Positions 36,223 to 44,493 are shown, counted from the first letter of the stretch. The stretch: 55,295 nt of DNA from Planctomycetota bacterium (GCA_024278315.1 JAJRTL010000129.1:1-55295), one strand, 5' to 3'. The notes: generated by a model from the sequence alone, not told the origin. Made by a program: numbers and translations.

Positions 36223-37056
36223 TCAGCACCAGGGTGAGTATTCGAACTCCCAGTTGGCCGTCGTGAGGATGGCCCCCTTGATGCCGAGCAAGAGGTTCTC
36301 GGTGAGTTCCTCGTATCTCTCGGTGCCCGTGTGCGGCAGGTCGTTCCAGGAGTTGAGTCCTCCGAAGGCCCAAGCACGCGAGGCGCTACGGAAAAACCTC
36401 GAGACCTCTTCTGGGCAATAGTCCTTCACCAGCTGGAAGACGGGGTGCACGGCCTCTGGATCGTCCAGGGTGAGGTCCTGAAGCGCCAACGCGAATCGAT
36501 GTTGCCAGGCCTCGAGCCCCTCGAAACCGCACCAGAGGATCAATTCCTCAAGGCTCTCCCTGTAGGCAGGCAAGGTGTCTTGGATCGGTGTGCTGTCAAT
36601 CTCTCCCGTAAAACCGCCCTCGAAGACGAAGGGGAAGGCCGGGTCGCTTTCCACTTGACGGCTGGCCTCGTAATCGACATCCGTGGACACCTCTTGATGG
36701 ACATAGGCTTTGTATGCCAGGACATGGCCTGGGATCTGCACGGCAAGCATGAGGTGCGAGGTTCCCTGGAAGCCCTCGCGGATCCGTGCGGGAATATCGC
36801 TGGCGTCTTCCGTCATGACCGAGATCATCCGGAGGGCGCTCGCACCCTTCTTGGCCATTTCCTCCAGGAACCCAGAGAAGGTGAGGGGGTTCTCAGGATG
36901 GGGGAAGAAGGGCACGGAGAGGAGCTCCTCGGAGCCTCCGCTCAGATTCAGCTGTATGGCTTCGTCGTGAGCGCGCGTGAGGAGCAGTGGACCCTCGGCC
37001 AGCAGCCGAGTGCCCAGGAGTGCGATTCCTGTTCCTATGAGATCGGTGGTCTGCAT
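36223..37056 (-). CDS. Unrecognised protein
   Basis: The product is 277 residues from the ATG at 37056; a TTG at 37074 gives six more residues. It begins with a short hydrophobic stretch (LIGTGIALLGTRLLA), possibly a non-cleaved anchor, and then a mixed alpha/beta region with no motif I know. Lines such as LQDLTLDDPEAVHPVFQLVKDYC and SRAWAFGGLNSWNDL near the C-terminus are well-conserved-looking but unassigned. It follows the lipoprotein gene on the same strand by 46 bases. Its ribosome-binding site AGGAGG lies 1 base from the ATG and is inside a perfect hairpin, suggesting translational control. Function unknown. Confidence 0.68.
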   Translation of the reverse strand: MQTTDLIGTGIALLGTRLLAEGPLLLTRAHDEAIQLNLSGGSEELLSVPFFPHPENPLTFSGFLEEMAKKGASALRMISVMTEDASDIPARIREGFQGTSHLMLAVQIPGHVLAYKAYVHQEVSTDVDYEASRQVESDPAFPFVFEGGFTGEIDSTPIQDTLPAYRESLEELILWCGFEGLEAWQHRFALALQDLTLDDPEAVHPVFQLVKDYCPEEVSRFFRSASRAWAFGGLNSWNDLPHTGTERYEELTENLLLGIKGAILTTANWEFEYSPWC

Positions 37057-37083
37057 GCCTCCTCTCTTCGGCAAAGAGGAGGC
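37057..37083 (-). promoter_or_regulatory. Hairpin that hides the ribosome-binding site
   Basis: On the minus strand GCCTCCTCT (37083-37075) pairs perfectly with AGAGGAGGC (37065-37057) around a 9-base loop; the ATG at 37056 follows directly. The Shine-Dalgarno AGGAGG is entirely within the stem, and the other arm CCTCCT mimics the 16S rRNA 3' end. No U-run follows, so it is not a normal terminator. Repression of translation by default is the natural inference. Confidence 0.6.
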
Positions 37084-37102
37084 CGGAGCTACAGGTAGAG
37101 AG

Positions 37103-37402
37103 CTACTTGCGCATCGCCTTTTGGCCCTGCAGGAACTTGTCCTTCTGCTCGTCGCTCATCTCCTTCCAGGTGTCGATGCAGCCCTCGCAGCAGAATCCGA
37201 CCTTCTGGCCCTTGTAGTCCACCGTGACGTCTGTTCTGGCATCTTTGTCCGGGGCTCCCGGGCACTTGGAGTTGACGATACCCGCTGCTGCCGGACCGCC
37301 GGAGGCAGCCGGATCCGCACTGGCGTCGCCCTTCGTGCCCTGGCAGGAAACGGAAAACAGGGTGAGAAGCAGGAACGAGAATGAGAACAAGAAACTCTTC
37401 AT
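37103..37402 (-). CDS. Small lipoprotein with CxxC-type metal site (YHS/TRASH-like)
   Basis: The product is 99 residues from the ATG at 37402. A signal sequence ends with LFSVSC, a lipobox, so it should be lipid-anchored. The mature part has KCPGAP, then VDYKGQKVGFCCEGCIDTWKEM, a pattern of Cys and CCxxC seen in small YHS/TRASH-like domains that bind metals or haem-linked partners. The rest is a basic helical tail (DEQKDKFLQGQKAMRK). It is the first of two genes on the minus strand and lies divergent from the AlbA_2 gene. Probable role: periplasmic metal handling; the metal is not known. Confidence 0.78.
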   Translation of the reverse strand: MKSFLFSFSFLLLTLFSVSCQGTKGDASADPAASGGPAAAGIVNSKCPGAPDKDARTDVTVDYKGQKVGFCCEGCIDTWKEMSDEQKDKFLQGQKAMRK

Positions 37403-37460
37403 GGGCTGATACCTGATAAGTGGCTGCACTGAAAAGCGAGAATCTATCCTCGATCGCGCT

Positions 37461-37510
37461 GGCAGAAAGACGCATCTGGCCTTTCTGCTGTGTATGCAAG
37501 CATCTTGCAT
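37461..37510. promoter_or_regulatory. Inverted repeats in the divergent lipoprotein/AlbA_2 region
   Basis: GCAGAAAG (37462-37469) pairs with CTTTCTGC (37481-37488), and ATGCAA (37494-37499) pairs with TTGCAT (37505-37510). Both are in the 199-base intergenic region. They may be regulator sites or leader hairpins for one of the divergent genes. Confidence 0.4.
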
Positions 37511-37548
37511 GGGGAGAGAACGCCCGGAACGCACGGTCTGTTGGATTA

Positions 37549-37557
37549 TGCTATAAG
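37549..37557 (+). promoter_or_regulatory. Extended -10 promoter candidate
   Basis: TG-C-TATAAG (37549-37557) matches an extended -10 (TGnTATAAT) with one mismatch. It would give a leader of about 38 bases to the ATG at 37602. No convincing -35 is present, which extended -10 promoters can tolerate. Confidence 0.35.
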
Positions 37558-37601
37558 TGATGAGGCGGTAGACAGGGTGATTGAGGACGGGAGGTCGTAC
37601 A

Positions 37602-39059
37602 ATGAAACCCGAATTGGATCTACAGGAACTGCGGCGAGCCCTGGGCTCTCTCTCCACTCCATCCATGGATCAGGTCCCAGCATGGGGCCGCTCGGGTGCC
37701 AACCCCGACTTCATCGACAAGGTCCTGCGGGCCGCTCTCCGATCACGAAGCGAGGGCGAAGAGTACGATTTCAAGCGGGAGTTGGATCTGTCGACGTCCG
37801 CTCATCGATACAAGCTGATCAAGAGTGTGGCCTCCTTCACCAACTCCTTGAGAGGTGGTTTCCTCTTTATCGGTATCAACGATGATGCCGAGATCGTTGG
37901 TGTTCCGGATGCGCATCTCTCCTGGTTCGACAGGACTCGGTTCACGCAACTCCTGGCTTCCTATTTGACTCCCGTCCCCACTCTGGAGATTCACCGACGA
38001 AGTCTGGGAGGGGCGGAGGTCGTCATCATCCAAGTGGAGCCCTTCAGAGAGATCCCGTCCTTCATCTCTCGTCCCTTGGAAGTAGGGGGCAGGAGGTTGT
38101 CACCCGGAACGATTCTGGTCAGGAACGAGCGTGCGGAGTCGCGAGCCGCCACGGAGGAGTTCGAGATTCGCAAGCTGTGCCGCAGCATCGCCGAGAGGCA
38201 GGCAGAGCTCATGGCGGGCGCCATCCAAAGGGCGTTGCGTGGACAACTCGGCACGCTTGGTGGCGAGGGTGTTGCCGGGCATGGTGGTGCACTTGGACGA
38301 GCCAGGAGCATCGCAAGCCGATATTGGCCTGAGGAGAGCAAGGCATTCGTGGAAGTCTATTTCCACCCCTATTTCAAGATCGGCTTGTCTCACGATGATA
38401 TGCGGTCCCTCTTCCCTGCCATCAGGATACCTTCTCGCAAAGAGCGTTTTCCCTATTGGCGATCCCAAGGATGGGAGGGACCTTCGTTACGGTCCGAAGG
38501 TTGGTTGGGGATCGATCCTGGGGCCGCTAGCAGTGGCCAGGATACGTTTTGGGTCCTTACGACCGATGGCGCGTTCCTTCAGCGACAGTCCTTGGTCTTG
38601 ACGAAGGAGGGCGAGAAGCCGAGGGTGGGGATGCGCCGGGTCGCCAGGCAAGTGCTCCTCAACTACCGACTTCTTCGTCGTTTCTCGGCCCGACTGGGCT
38701 TCTCCTCCAAATACTCAGCCTATGTGGGGATTCGGATCGCAGGCATCAAGGATGCTGTATTGGCGAAGGAATGCCGGGAGGATCTGACCAGCCTTGCGAC
38801 CTGTCTGGATGATCACGTAGAAGTCCACCGACCGGTGAGCATCGAGGCGCTCGAGGAGAACCCGATAGGGCTCGTCTCGTCTTTCCTCTCGGATCTGTCC
38901 TGGGACATGGAACGAACCGATCTGGTGGCGAAGGATTGGCTGCAACTGATCGAAGAGATCGATGACCACCTGGATCGCGAGTGCAGATTCCCCGCGGAGG
39001 AACAGATTGGACCCTGGTTCGAGGCAGGTCCACATGGCGATAAAAGCCTCCCAGAGTAA
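37602..39059 (+). CDS. AlbA_2 (Schlafen-type) domain protein
   Basis: The product is 485 residues. The ATG at 37602 follows GGGAGG. The N-terminal domain (about 45-165) fits the AlbA_2/Schlafen pattern: GEEYDFKRELD, then KLIKSVASFTNSLRGGFLFIGINDDAEIVGV, followed by a V-PTLEI-RRS...VVIIQVEP strand pair. These domains bind nucleic acid or, in Schlafen proteins, have nuclease or tRNA-targeting roles; the acidic residues E-x-D-x-K of the motif are present. The remainder (about 180-485) is not recognised and contains several Arg-rich segments. The next gene encodes an AT-hook protein on the same strand. An antiviral or transcription-linked role is possible, but no other defence gene is nearby. Confidence 0.82.
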   Translation: MKPELDLQELRRALGSLSTPSMDQVPAWGRSGANPDFIDKVLRAALRSRSEGEEYDFKRELDLSTSAHRYKLIKSVASFTNSLRGGFLFIGINDDAEIVGVPDAHLSWFDRTRFTQLLASYLTPVPTLEIHRRSLGGAEVVIIQVEPFREIPSFISRPLEVGGRRLSPGTILVRNERAESRAATEEFEIRKLCRSIAERQAELMAGAIQRALRGQLGTLGGEGVAGHGGALGRARSIASRYWPEESKAFVEVYFHPYFKIGLSHDDMRSLFPAIRIPSRKERFPYWRSQGWEGPSLRSEGWLGIDPGAASSGQDTFWVLTTDGAFLQRQSLVLTKEGEKPRVGMRRVARQVLLNYRLLRRFSARLGFSSKYSAYVGIRIAGIKDAVLAKECREDLTSLATCLDDHVEVHRPVSIEALEENPIGLVSSFLSDLSWDMERTDLVAKDWLQLIEEIDDHLDRECRFPAEEQIGPWFEAGPHGDKSLPE

Positions 39060-39153
39060 GGATAGAGATAAGTAAACGTTGGAGTTTCATTCCAATATCG
39101 TTTATTAATATTTGTCTAACCGAATTCCGAATCCTCTTATTGTGGAGATAGAC

Positions 39154-39645
39154 ATGGCGGCAACGAAATGGACCAAGAGTGCTTGGAGCTCGATTGTAAA
39201 AAAGTATCCGAAGCTCGAGGGAAAGTCCGAAGGTGTCGCTTTTTGTGCATGGGGGATCGAAAACGGCATCGACGTACTTCCTGGGATCCGAGCCTTGGCA
39301 AAGCAGACGGGAACCAAGTTGAAGTTCAGTGGCGCTTCGATCGGTGGCGCCAGGGTGGCCATGGTGAGAGCCAAGAAGAAGGCCAGCAGCACCAGGTCTC
39401 CAGCCGCCAAGAGGCGAGGGCGCCCTGCCAAGAAGCGGGGTCTGGGGACGGATGTAGGAGAGGTGATCGCCACCCTGCTGGAGGACCTGGGAGCAGAGAT
39501 CGAGGATGCGAGCCGCGAATACGAGAGTGGCAAGGCACGCCTTTCGGCTGCCAAGGCCAACTTCAAGAAGTTGCGTCCCGTCTTCCAGCAGTACCACGCC
39601 GCACGAAGTCGGAAGCTCGCCAAGCTCTTGGACAGCACTCGTTGA
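39154..39645 (+). CDS. AT-hook, histone-H1-like nucleoid protein
   Basis: The product is 163 residues from the ATG at 39154 with GGAG 7 bases upstream; an in-frame TTG at 39112 is less likely. The N-terminal domain (about 1-70: WTKSAWSSIVKKYPKLEG) is compact. The middle (about 71-95) is basic with an AT-hook core in KRRGRPAKKRG. The C-terminal half is a charged helix, probably a coiled coil (LLEDLGAEIEDASREYESGKARLSAAKANFKKL). This suggests a DNA-binding architectural protein that may dimerise. It lies 94 bases after the AlbA_2 gene. The base composition of the gap is AT-rich (39060-39130), unlike its surroundings. Confidence 0.75.
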   Translation: MAATKWTKSAWSSIVKKYPKLEGKSEGVAFCAWGIENGIDVLPGIRALAKQTGTKLKFSGASIGGARVAMVRAKKKASSTRSPAAKRRGRPAKKRGLGTDVGEVIATLLEDLGAEIEDASREYESGKARLSAAKANFKKLRPVFQQYHAARSRKLAKLLDSTR

Positions 39646-39669
39646 GTTGAGGCAGGGGCGACCGGGACT

Positions 39670-40931
39670 TCAGGCCAGTGGACGCATCCTTGTCTGGCCT
39701 CGAGGGCGTTGGGGAGGGAGAAGGAGGTTCGCCAGGAGGAGTCCGATCACGAGCGTCACTGCTGTCGTGGTCATGGCAAACGCGGTATTGAGACCCAACA
39801 GGGTCTCTTGTTCCAAGAGATGATGCAGGCTTTCGAAGCCGAGGCTGCCTGGGACGATCAACAGGATCCCGGGAAGGTCCGTGACCTCGGAGGGTTGTCC
39901 CCACAAGCGGAAGCGCAGGTTGCCCAGCAGTCCTACCAGGAGGGCTCCTGTGCCGACGCCCAACCCGAATCCCGCTCTCGGGATGAAGAGTTCGTTGCCG
40001 AGTTTGGTACCGTAGATGGCCAGGAAGCCGGCGATGAGGATAGGCAGCCAGTCTCTCTTTCGCGCTTGGAACAAGACCATGAAGCTGGTCGCTGCAACAG
40101 GCAGGGCCAGCCAAGTGGCCCAGAATGGGAGAGCATCGATGACCTGGCGCGGGTGGATTTTCAGGACGGAACGGAGTTCGCCGCCCAGGATGACTCCCAT
40201 GCCAATGAGCAGGAAGAGCACGGCTGCCCCATGAGCCTCGCCGTTCCCGAAACGAGATGCTGTCGGCTGAGTTCGCTCATCGCAATCGTGAGCGTGAGAC
40301 CGGGAATCAGGACGATCAAGCCGGCCAGTGTCGGGACATGCGGTGCGAGCCCTGGGACCAGGTAGGCAAGGACGGTCGAGGTGGCAGAAGCAGAGAGGGC
40401 CGCGAGGAACTCGAAGAGACCCAACACGCGCCCTCTTCCAGCCAGGAAGATAGCCAGGAAACCGATCGTCAGCCCGACGAGGCCGGCTGCCAGGATCTCA
40501 GGGGAGCCGCCTCCGAGGAAGACGGATGCGGCAGCGGAGGTCAGCGAAAATGAGAGGACTACGACCGTCGCGCTCAAAGGAGCGTGGCTCTCAGCGATGC
40601 GGTCCAGTTCGGCGGAGCCTTGGTCGAGATCCATCCTGCCGAGAAGGACCTGATCGTGGACGGCCGCCGTCTCGCTGAGTTTCGCGAGGTGGATCTGCCC
40701 CGGCTGGACACGTTCGAGATAGGTCCTTTGCTCCACGCCGCTGCCAAATGCCGCTTGCACGCCCGTCGGTGTGGCCAGGATCTGACACTTGACGCCGAAG
40801 ATCGTGGCCACTTCTTCGATGGAGCTCTCCAGGCGGGGGGTCGGCGTACCGTAGAGGCTCAGGGAGCGTGCGAGCTTCATGCAGAATCGGCCGACCCTGT
40901 CGACGGAATGGGCTGGGGGAGGGGTTTCCAT
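39670..40931 (-). pseudogene. ThrE-type threonine/serine exporter with one-base frameshift
   Basis: Two overlapping frames together encode one ThrE protein of about 420 residues. The first frame (start 40931) gives the ThrE N-terminal half (soluble domain, then ATVVVLSFSLTSAAASVFLGG and further membrane helices) as far as SGTARLM. After that it runs to GQPCSSCSLAWESS and stops near 40161. The second frame continues at the same point as AAVLFLLIGMGVILGGEL and has the remaining helices to 39670. The shift falls in a four-G run on the minus strand (plus C's at 40227-40230); five G's would restore the frame. A P-site GGG could re-pair after a -1 slip, so recoding is possible, but a one-base deletion or a sequencing error in a homopolymer is more likely. 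Full-length proteins of this family export threonine and serine. Confidence 0.75.
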
Positions 40932-40940
40932 CTGTTGTGG

Positions 40941-42641
40941 TTACTTCGTGGAAACGGGCATGAAGACAGCCTGGCTATTGAGCAGTCTCTTCCTCTGTTC
41001 TGGTGTCAGGTCGAGATCCCTTACCAGACGCCGCATGAAGGCCATCTGGCGCTTGGCATTGCGGCGGACATCCTGGACCCGGAATCGTTGATTGCTCTCG
41101 TGGAATCCCGCCTTGTGCTTCCAGATCGAGCTGGGGAACTCCCGCGCCCACTCCGACACGATCCCATCCAGCTTCTTCTGCTGTGCGGACTCGAGCCGCA
41201 GGCTCCGTGAAATCGATCCGGAGATGCGCTCCTGGAATTGTGCGGGTCCACTCGCCTTGACGCGCTTGGCGTACTGAGCCCATACGAGCCCTGTGCTGAA
41301 GAGATCGCCGCTGGTCAGCCCCTCGAGTGCATCGGGATACAGCTTCTGGATCTGCTCCTTGCTCAGGACGCTGCGGAGATCCTCGTAGAACCTGTCTTTG
41401 ACATCCGTCTCTGCGAGGACAGCGGCGAGCTTCAGTTCGTCCTTGGCGGAGGACAGTCTCTGTACCTCGTCTTCGGTGGAATACCCCTTGCTCAGGGCCT
41501 TCAGCCGGGCGATCTGTCGCTCATCGAGGGGAATCCCGGCCGCCTTCAGGAAGGCATTGACCTGATTGCTGACCACAAGGGGATGCGTGAAGATGCCATT
41601 GGGTCCGGACCCCGGGATTCCGCCATCCTTGAGGGCGGGTAGCTGCTGCAGCAAGGCACCGTTGAGAGCTTGGATCTTGCCTGCCAGTTCGATGGAGGGC
41701 GAACCCGTCTCCTCCCATTCTCTCATCAACTGGTCGAGCAGTGGGAGCATGTCCTTCATGGTCGTGCCCATCGCTTCCCAGTCGACCTTCTCCAGCGCCT
41801 CTGCGTATTCCTGCGTACTGAAGACGGGTTTCGCGACGGTCATGGCCACGGGTTCATCTGATGAAGGCTTGGCTTCCGTCTTCGTGACTTCTGTGCGGAC
41901 CCGCTGGTTCTGTAGCTCGAGGATCTTCTTGTTGAGGCGTTGGTTTTCCTCGAGGAGCTTGCGTTCCCGCTTCTCGTAGTTGGCCACGAGTGCAGCTTCC
42001 TTCTCCTGGAAGCCAACCTCGATCGTGCTACCGGCGGCGTTGACCGAGGTCTCGTTGAGGCCGAACCAGGTAGCGGTTCCGGTGATCACACCGAGAAGGA
42101 GCGAGCTTGCGATGGTCTTTCCGTTCATGGTCAGGGTCTCCATTGTCTTGAATTCCAATACTGACTGGGGACCCAGTTGGATCTGTCCCCAGTCTTCGAA
42201 AGTGATAAGAGAGCCAAGAGAATCGGTGGATACCCGATCTCCTGGTCGGATCAGCAGCACATGGAAGCCGGGTCCGAGGCGCATCGATCCGGAGTCTCCT
42301 GCTCGTGAGAACAAGGTGATCTCTCCATGCAGGATGCGGATGCGGAGTTCGGCGGCTTGCAGCTCTGGCTGGGGTCGAAGCAGGAAGAGGAGAGTGAGCG
42401 AGACGAGCAGGGCGGCCGCCATGCTTCCCAGGAAGTGAAGGCTTTGCCCTGAAGCCACGCGCTTGGGCTCAGGCCCGGCTTTCAAGGCTTGTCGCCTATC
42501 GTGTTGGCGAAGGATGGACGTCGCGAGGTCGGGTACGGTCTCCGCTCCCAGGAGCTCGGCAAGGCCCGTGTCGAGCATGCGATCCTCGGCCTGTGCCTGC
42601 AGGGTCTTGCGATCGTCGTGACTGCGGTCCTGGGGTCTCAT
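40941..42641 (-). CDS. FecR-type anti-sigma factor fused to a coiled-coil protein
   Basis: The product is 566 residues. Residues 1-69 are a cytoplasmic region, 70-88 a membrane segment and 95-165 a FecR-type beta domain (LHGEITLFSR, LGPGFHVLLIRPGDRVSTDSLG, QIQLGPQSVLEF). At residue 167 there is an internal METLTMNGK, followed by a second hydrophobic segment (177-196, IASSLLLGVITGTATWFG) and a coiled coil (211-248). The last part (about 370-566) ends in ARNKRQMAFMRRL-like and LDLTPEQRKRLL segments similar to Spy/CpxP-like resistors. It overlaps the sigma gene by 4 bases (ATGA), the normal coupling of sigma and anti-sigma. The internal methionines and second anchor suggest a fusion of two genes; whether the second start is also used is unknown. 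Confidence 0.8.
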   Translation of the reverse strand: MRPQDRSHDDRKTLQAQAEDRMLDTGLAELLGAETVPDLATSILRQHDRRQALKAGPEPKRVASGQSLHFLGSMAAALLVSLTLLFLLRPQPELQAAELRIRILHGEITLFSRAGDSGSMRLGPGFHVLLIRPGDRVSTDSLGSLITFEDWGQIQLGPQSVLEFKTMETLTMNGKTIASSLLLGVITGTATWFGLNETSVNAAGSTIEVGFQEKEAALVANYEKRERKLLEENQRLNKKILELQNQRVRTEVTKTEAKPSSDEPVAMTVAKPVFSTQEYAEALEKVDWEAMGTTMKDMLPLLDQLMREWEETGSPSIELAGKIQALNGALLQQLPALKDGGIPGSGPNGIFTHPLVVSNQVNAFLKAAGIPLDERQIARLKALSKGYSTEDEVQRLSSAKDELKLAAVLAETDVKDRFYEDLRSVLSKEQIQKLYPDALEGLTSGDLFSTGLVWAQYAKRVKASGPAQFQERISGSISRSLRLESAQQKKLDGIVSEWAREFPSSIWKHKAGFHESNQRFRVQDVRRNAKRQMAFMRRLVRDLDLTPEQRKRLLNSQAVFMPVSTK

Positions 42642-43207
42642 GTTCCCACCTTTGCTTGGATGCAGTGTTTGAGGCGCGCGCGAGTCCTGCGGAGCAGGCT
42701 CTTGACGCCGTCGTCACTCAAACCCATGAGCTTGCCGATGCCCTCCCGAGATGCGTTCTCCCCGTATCGATGAGCGAGTGCCTCTCGTTCCCGGTCTTCG
42801 AGTCGTGCCATGCAGTGTTGGAGTGCGGCCAGGTAGAGCTCGCCTCCATCCTCGCCAGCCCGGCGGAGCCAGACTTCCTCGGCTGCGGCAAGGCCGACTT
42901 CACTCTCGAGCTCCAACACGGGGAGCCTCCTCGCTCTTCTCAGACTTGCGAGATAGAGATTGCGTGCCACGCCTCGCAGCCATCCACGCAGGCGGATATG
43001 GCCCAGGCTTCGGATCTCTTCCTGCTTGGAGTCGAGCCAGGCCAAGAAGGTCTCCTGGCAGAGATCCTCGGCTGCTTCGGGCTGCGCCCCGAGATAGCGG
43101 AGATATCTCCACACCTCGGCTTGATGGGCTCGAATGATCTCGAGGGGGTCAGGTTCTAGAAGGAGGGGGCTGGATTGCACAGTGCCTAGTGTCCGGTCCA
43201 GGGGCAA
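42638..43207 (-). CDS. ECF-type RNA polymerase sigma factor
   Basis: The product is 189 residues from a TTG at 43207; a GTG at 43180 is an alternative. Region 2 is visible in VWRYLRYLGAQPEAAEDLCQETFLAWL, with the RGWLRGVARNLYLASLRR of region 2.4, and region 4 in LEDREREALAHRYGENASREGIGKLMGLSDDGVKSLLRRTRARLKHCI. It lacks the N-terminal region 1 and region 3 as expected for ECF factors. It is coupled to the anti-sigma gene and faces away from pstS. Its targets are unknown. Confidence 0.92.
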   Translation of the reverse strand: MPLDRTLGTVQSSPLLLEPDPLEIIRAHQAEVWRYLRYLGAQPEAAEDLCQETFLAWLDSKQEEIRSLGHIRLRGWLRGVARNLYLASLRRARRLPVLELESEVGLAAAEEVWLRRAGEDGGELYLAALQHCMARLEDREREALAHRYGENASREGIGKLMGLSDDGVKSLLRRTRARLKHCIQAKVGT

Positions 43208-43268
43208 AGGGTGCAGTGTTTCTGTGGGAATCTACAGCGAGATCTGCAAGTCGTGCCCTCATAGAAGA

Positions 43269-43292
43269 TTAGCCCGAACGATTCATGACCTC
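43269..43292 (-). repeat. Dispersed repeat, copy 3 (inverted)
   Basis: The 24 bases are the exact reverse complement of 20369-20392. Only the right-hand part of the repeat is present. It lies in the intergenic region between the ECF sigma gene and pstS, about 140 bases before the pstS start. A further imperfect inverted partner, TCATGATTCAT (43309-43319), lies just beyond it. Confidence 0.75.
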
Positions 43293-43330
43293 TTGCTCAC
43301 AACGATCTCATGATTCATCCGGCTTAGGCC

Positions 43331-43370
43331 CTTCATGGGATCTTCATATCCTTCGTCGTGGCGGCTTCAC
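43331..43370 (+). promoter_or_regulatory. Candidate Pho-box-like direct repeats before pstS
   Basis: CTTCAT occurs at 43331-43336 and 43342-43347, an 11-base period, with CTTCAC at 43365-43370. The 11-base spacing and a TCAT core are typical of PhoB boxes (CTGTCAT repeats). TAGCTT near 43380 could be the -10. The match to known boxes is partial, so this is a suggestion based on position before pstS. Confidence 0.35.
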
Positions 43371-43433
43371 GGAGTGCCCTAGCTTGAGTTGCAACAACTG
43401 ACCTGCATCACGATCCATGGGAGACCCCAGACA

Positions 43434-44474
43434 ATGAATCTGTTGACCTCGATCACCGCCCTTGGGCTCGTCCTGGCACCTGCCTTCGCTCAAGCCCCGA
43501 TCCCCAAGACTTCCGACGTAAACAGAGCGAAGGCCCAGGCCGCCGCTGCGAAGACCAGGGTGGCTCGGCTTCTCGACAAGAAGCTGCCCGCCTACAAACC
43601 CAACTCCGGCATCAGCGGCAATCTCAACTCGGTGGGATCCGACACGCTCAACAATCTCATGACCCTCTGGGCAGAGGGATTCCAGAGAATGTATCCCGGT
43701 GTTCGGGTCCAGATCGAAGGCAAGGGCTCCTCAACAGCTCCGCCAGCCCTGATCGCCGGGACGGCCCAGTTCGGCCCGATGAGCCGCGCCATGAAGAGCA
43801 GGGAAGTGGACAAGTTCGAGAAGAAGTTCGGCTACGAACCGACTCGGATCCAGGTGGCCATCGATGCGTTGGCGGTCTACGTCCACAAGGACAATCCGAT
43901 CGAGCATCTGAGCCTGCCCCAGGTGGACGCGATCTTCTCCAAGACCCGGAGAGGGGGCATCAAGCTTCCGCTCGCGACCTGGGATCAGGTGGGACTCTCC
44001 GGCGATAGGTTCACGGGACGTGGTATTCGTCTCTACGGTCGGAACTCGGCTTCGGGAACCTATGGCTACTTCAAGAAGATCGCCCTTTTCAAGGGCGACT
44101 ACAGTGACAGCGTCAAGGAACAGCCTGGTTCGGCCTCGGTCGTCCGCTCGGTCGCCGAGGACCTCTATGCAATCGGCTATTCGGGCATTGGCTACAGAAC
44201 CTCGGGCGTCAAGGCGATCCAGATCTCCAAAAAATCCGGAGGGCCCTTCTATGGCACGGATGCAGATACGGTCCTGGCCGGTAAGTATCCCCTGGCAAGA
44301 TTCCTGAACATCTACATCAACAAGTCTCCCAGCAAGAACCTGGACCCTATGGTGCGTGAGTTCATCAAGTATGTCCTCAGCCGTGAGGGGCAGACCATCG
44401 TCATCAAGGATGGCTACCTGCCTCTTTCTGCCAAGATGGCCTCTCGCGCTTTGACTGGAATCCTCCATCAGTAG
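43434..44474 (+). CDS. pstS: Phosphate ABC transporter substrate-binding protein PstS
   Basis: The product is 346 residues from the ATG at 43434, with GGGAG 10 bases upstream; a TTG at 43389 is less likely. A signal peptide (MNLLTSITALGLVLAPAFA) targets it to the periplasm. The phosphate-binding pattern is recognisable: GSDTLNNLMTLWAEGF with a SGS/T-like loop, KGSSTAPPALIAGTAQFGPMSR, and GRNSASGTYGYFKKIAL. It binds phosphate with high affinity and feeds the PstCA channel. It is the first gene of pstSCAB and preceded by a possible Pho box, so phosphate starvation control is expected. Confidence 0.94.
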   Translation: MNLLTSITALGLVLAPAFAQAPIPKTSDVNRAKAQAAAAKTRVARLLDKKLPAYKPNSGISGNLNSVGSDTLNNLMTLWAEGFQRMYPGVRVQIEGKGSSTAPPALIAGTAQFGPMSRAMKSREVDKFEKKFGYEPTRIQVAIDALAVYVHKDNPIEHLSLPQVDAIFSKTRRGGIKLPLATWDQVGLSGDRFTGRGIRLYGRNSASGTYGYFKKIALFKGDYSDSVKEQPGSASVVRSVAEDLYAIGYSGIGYRTSGVKAIQISKKSGGPFYGTDADTVLAGKYPLARFLNIYINKSPSKNLDPMVREFIKYVLSREGQTIVIKDGYLPLSAKMASRALTGILHQ

Positions 44475-44493
44475 TGCTGCTGGGCGCAAGAAC

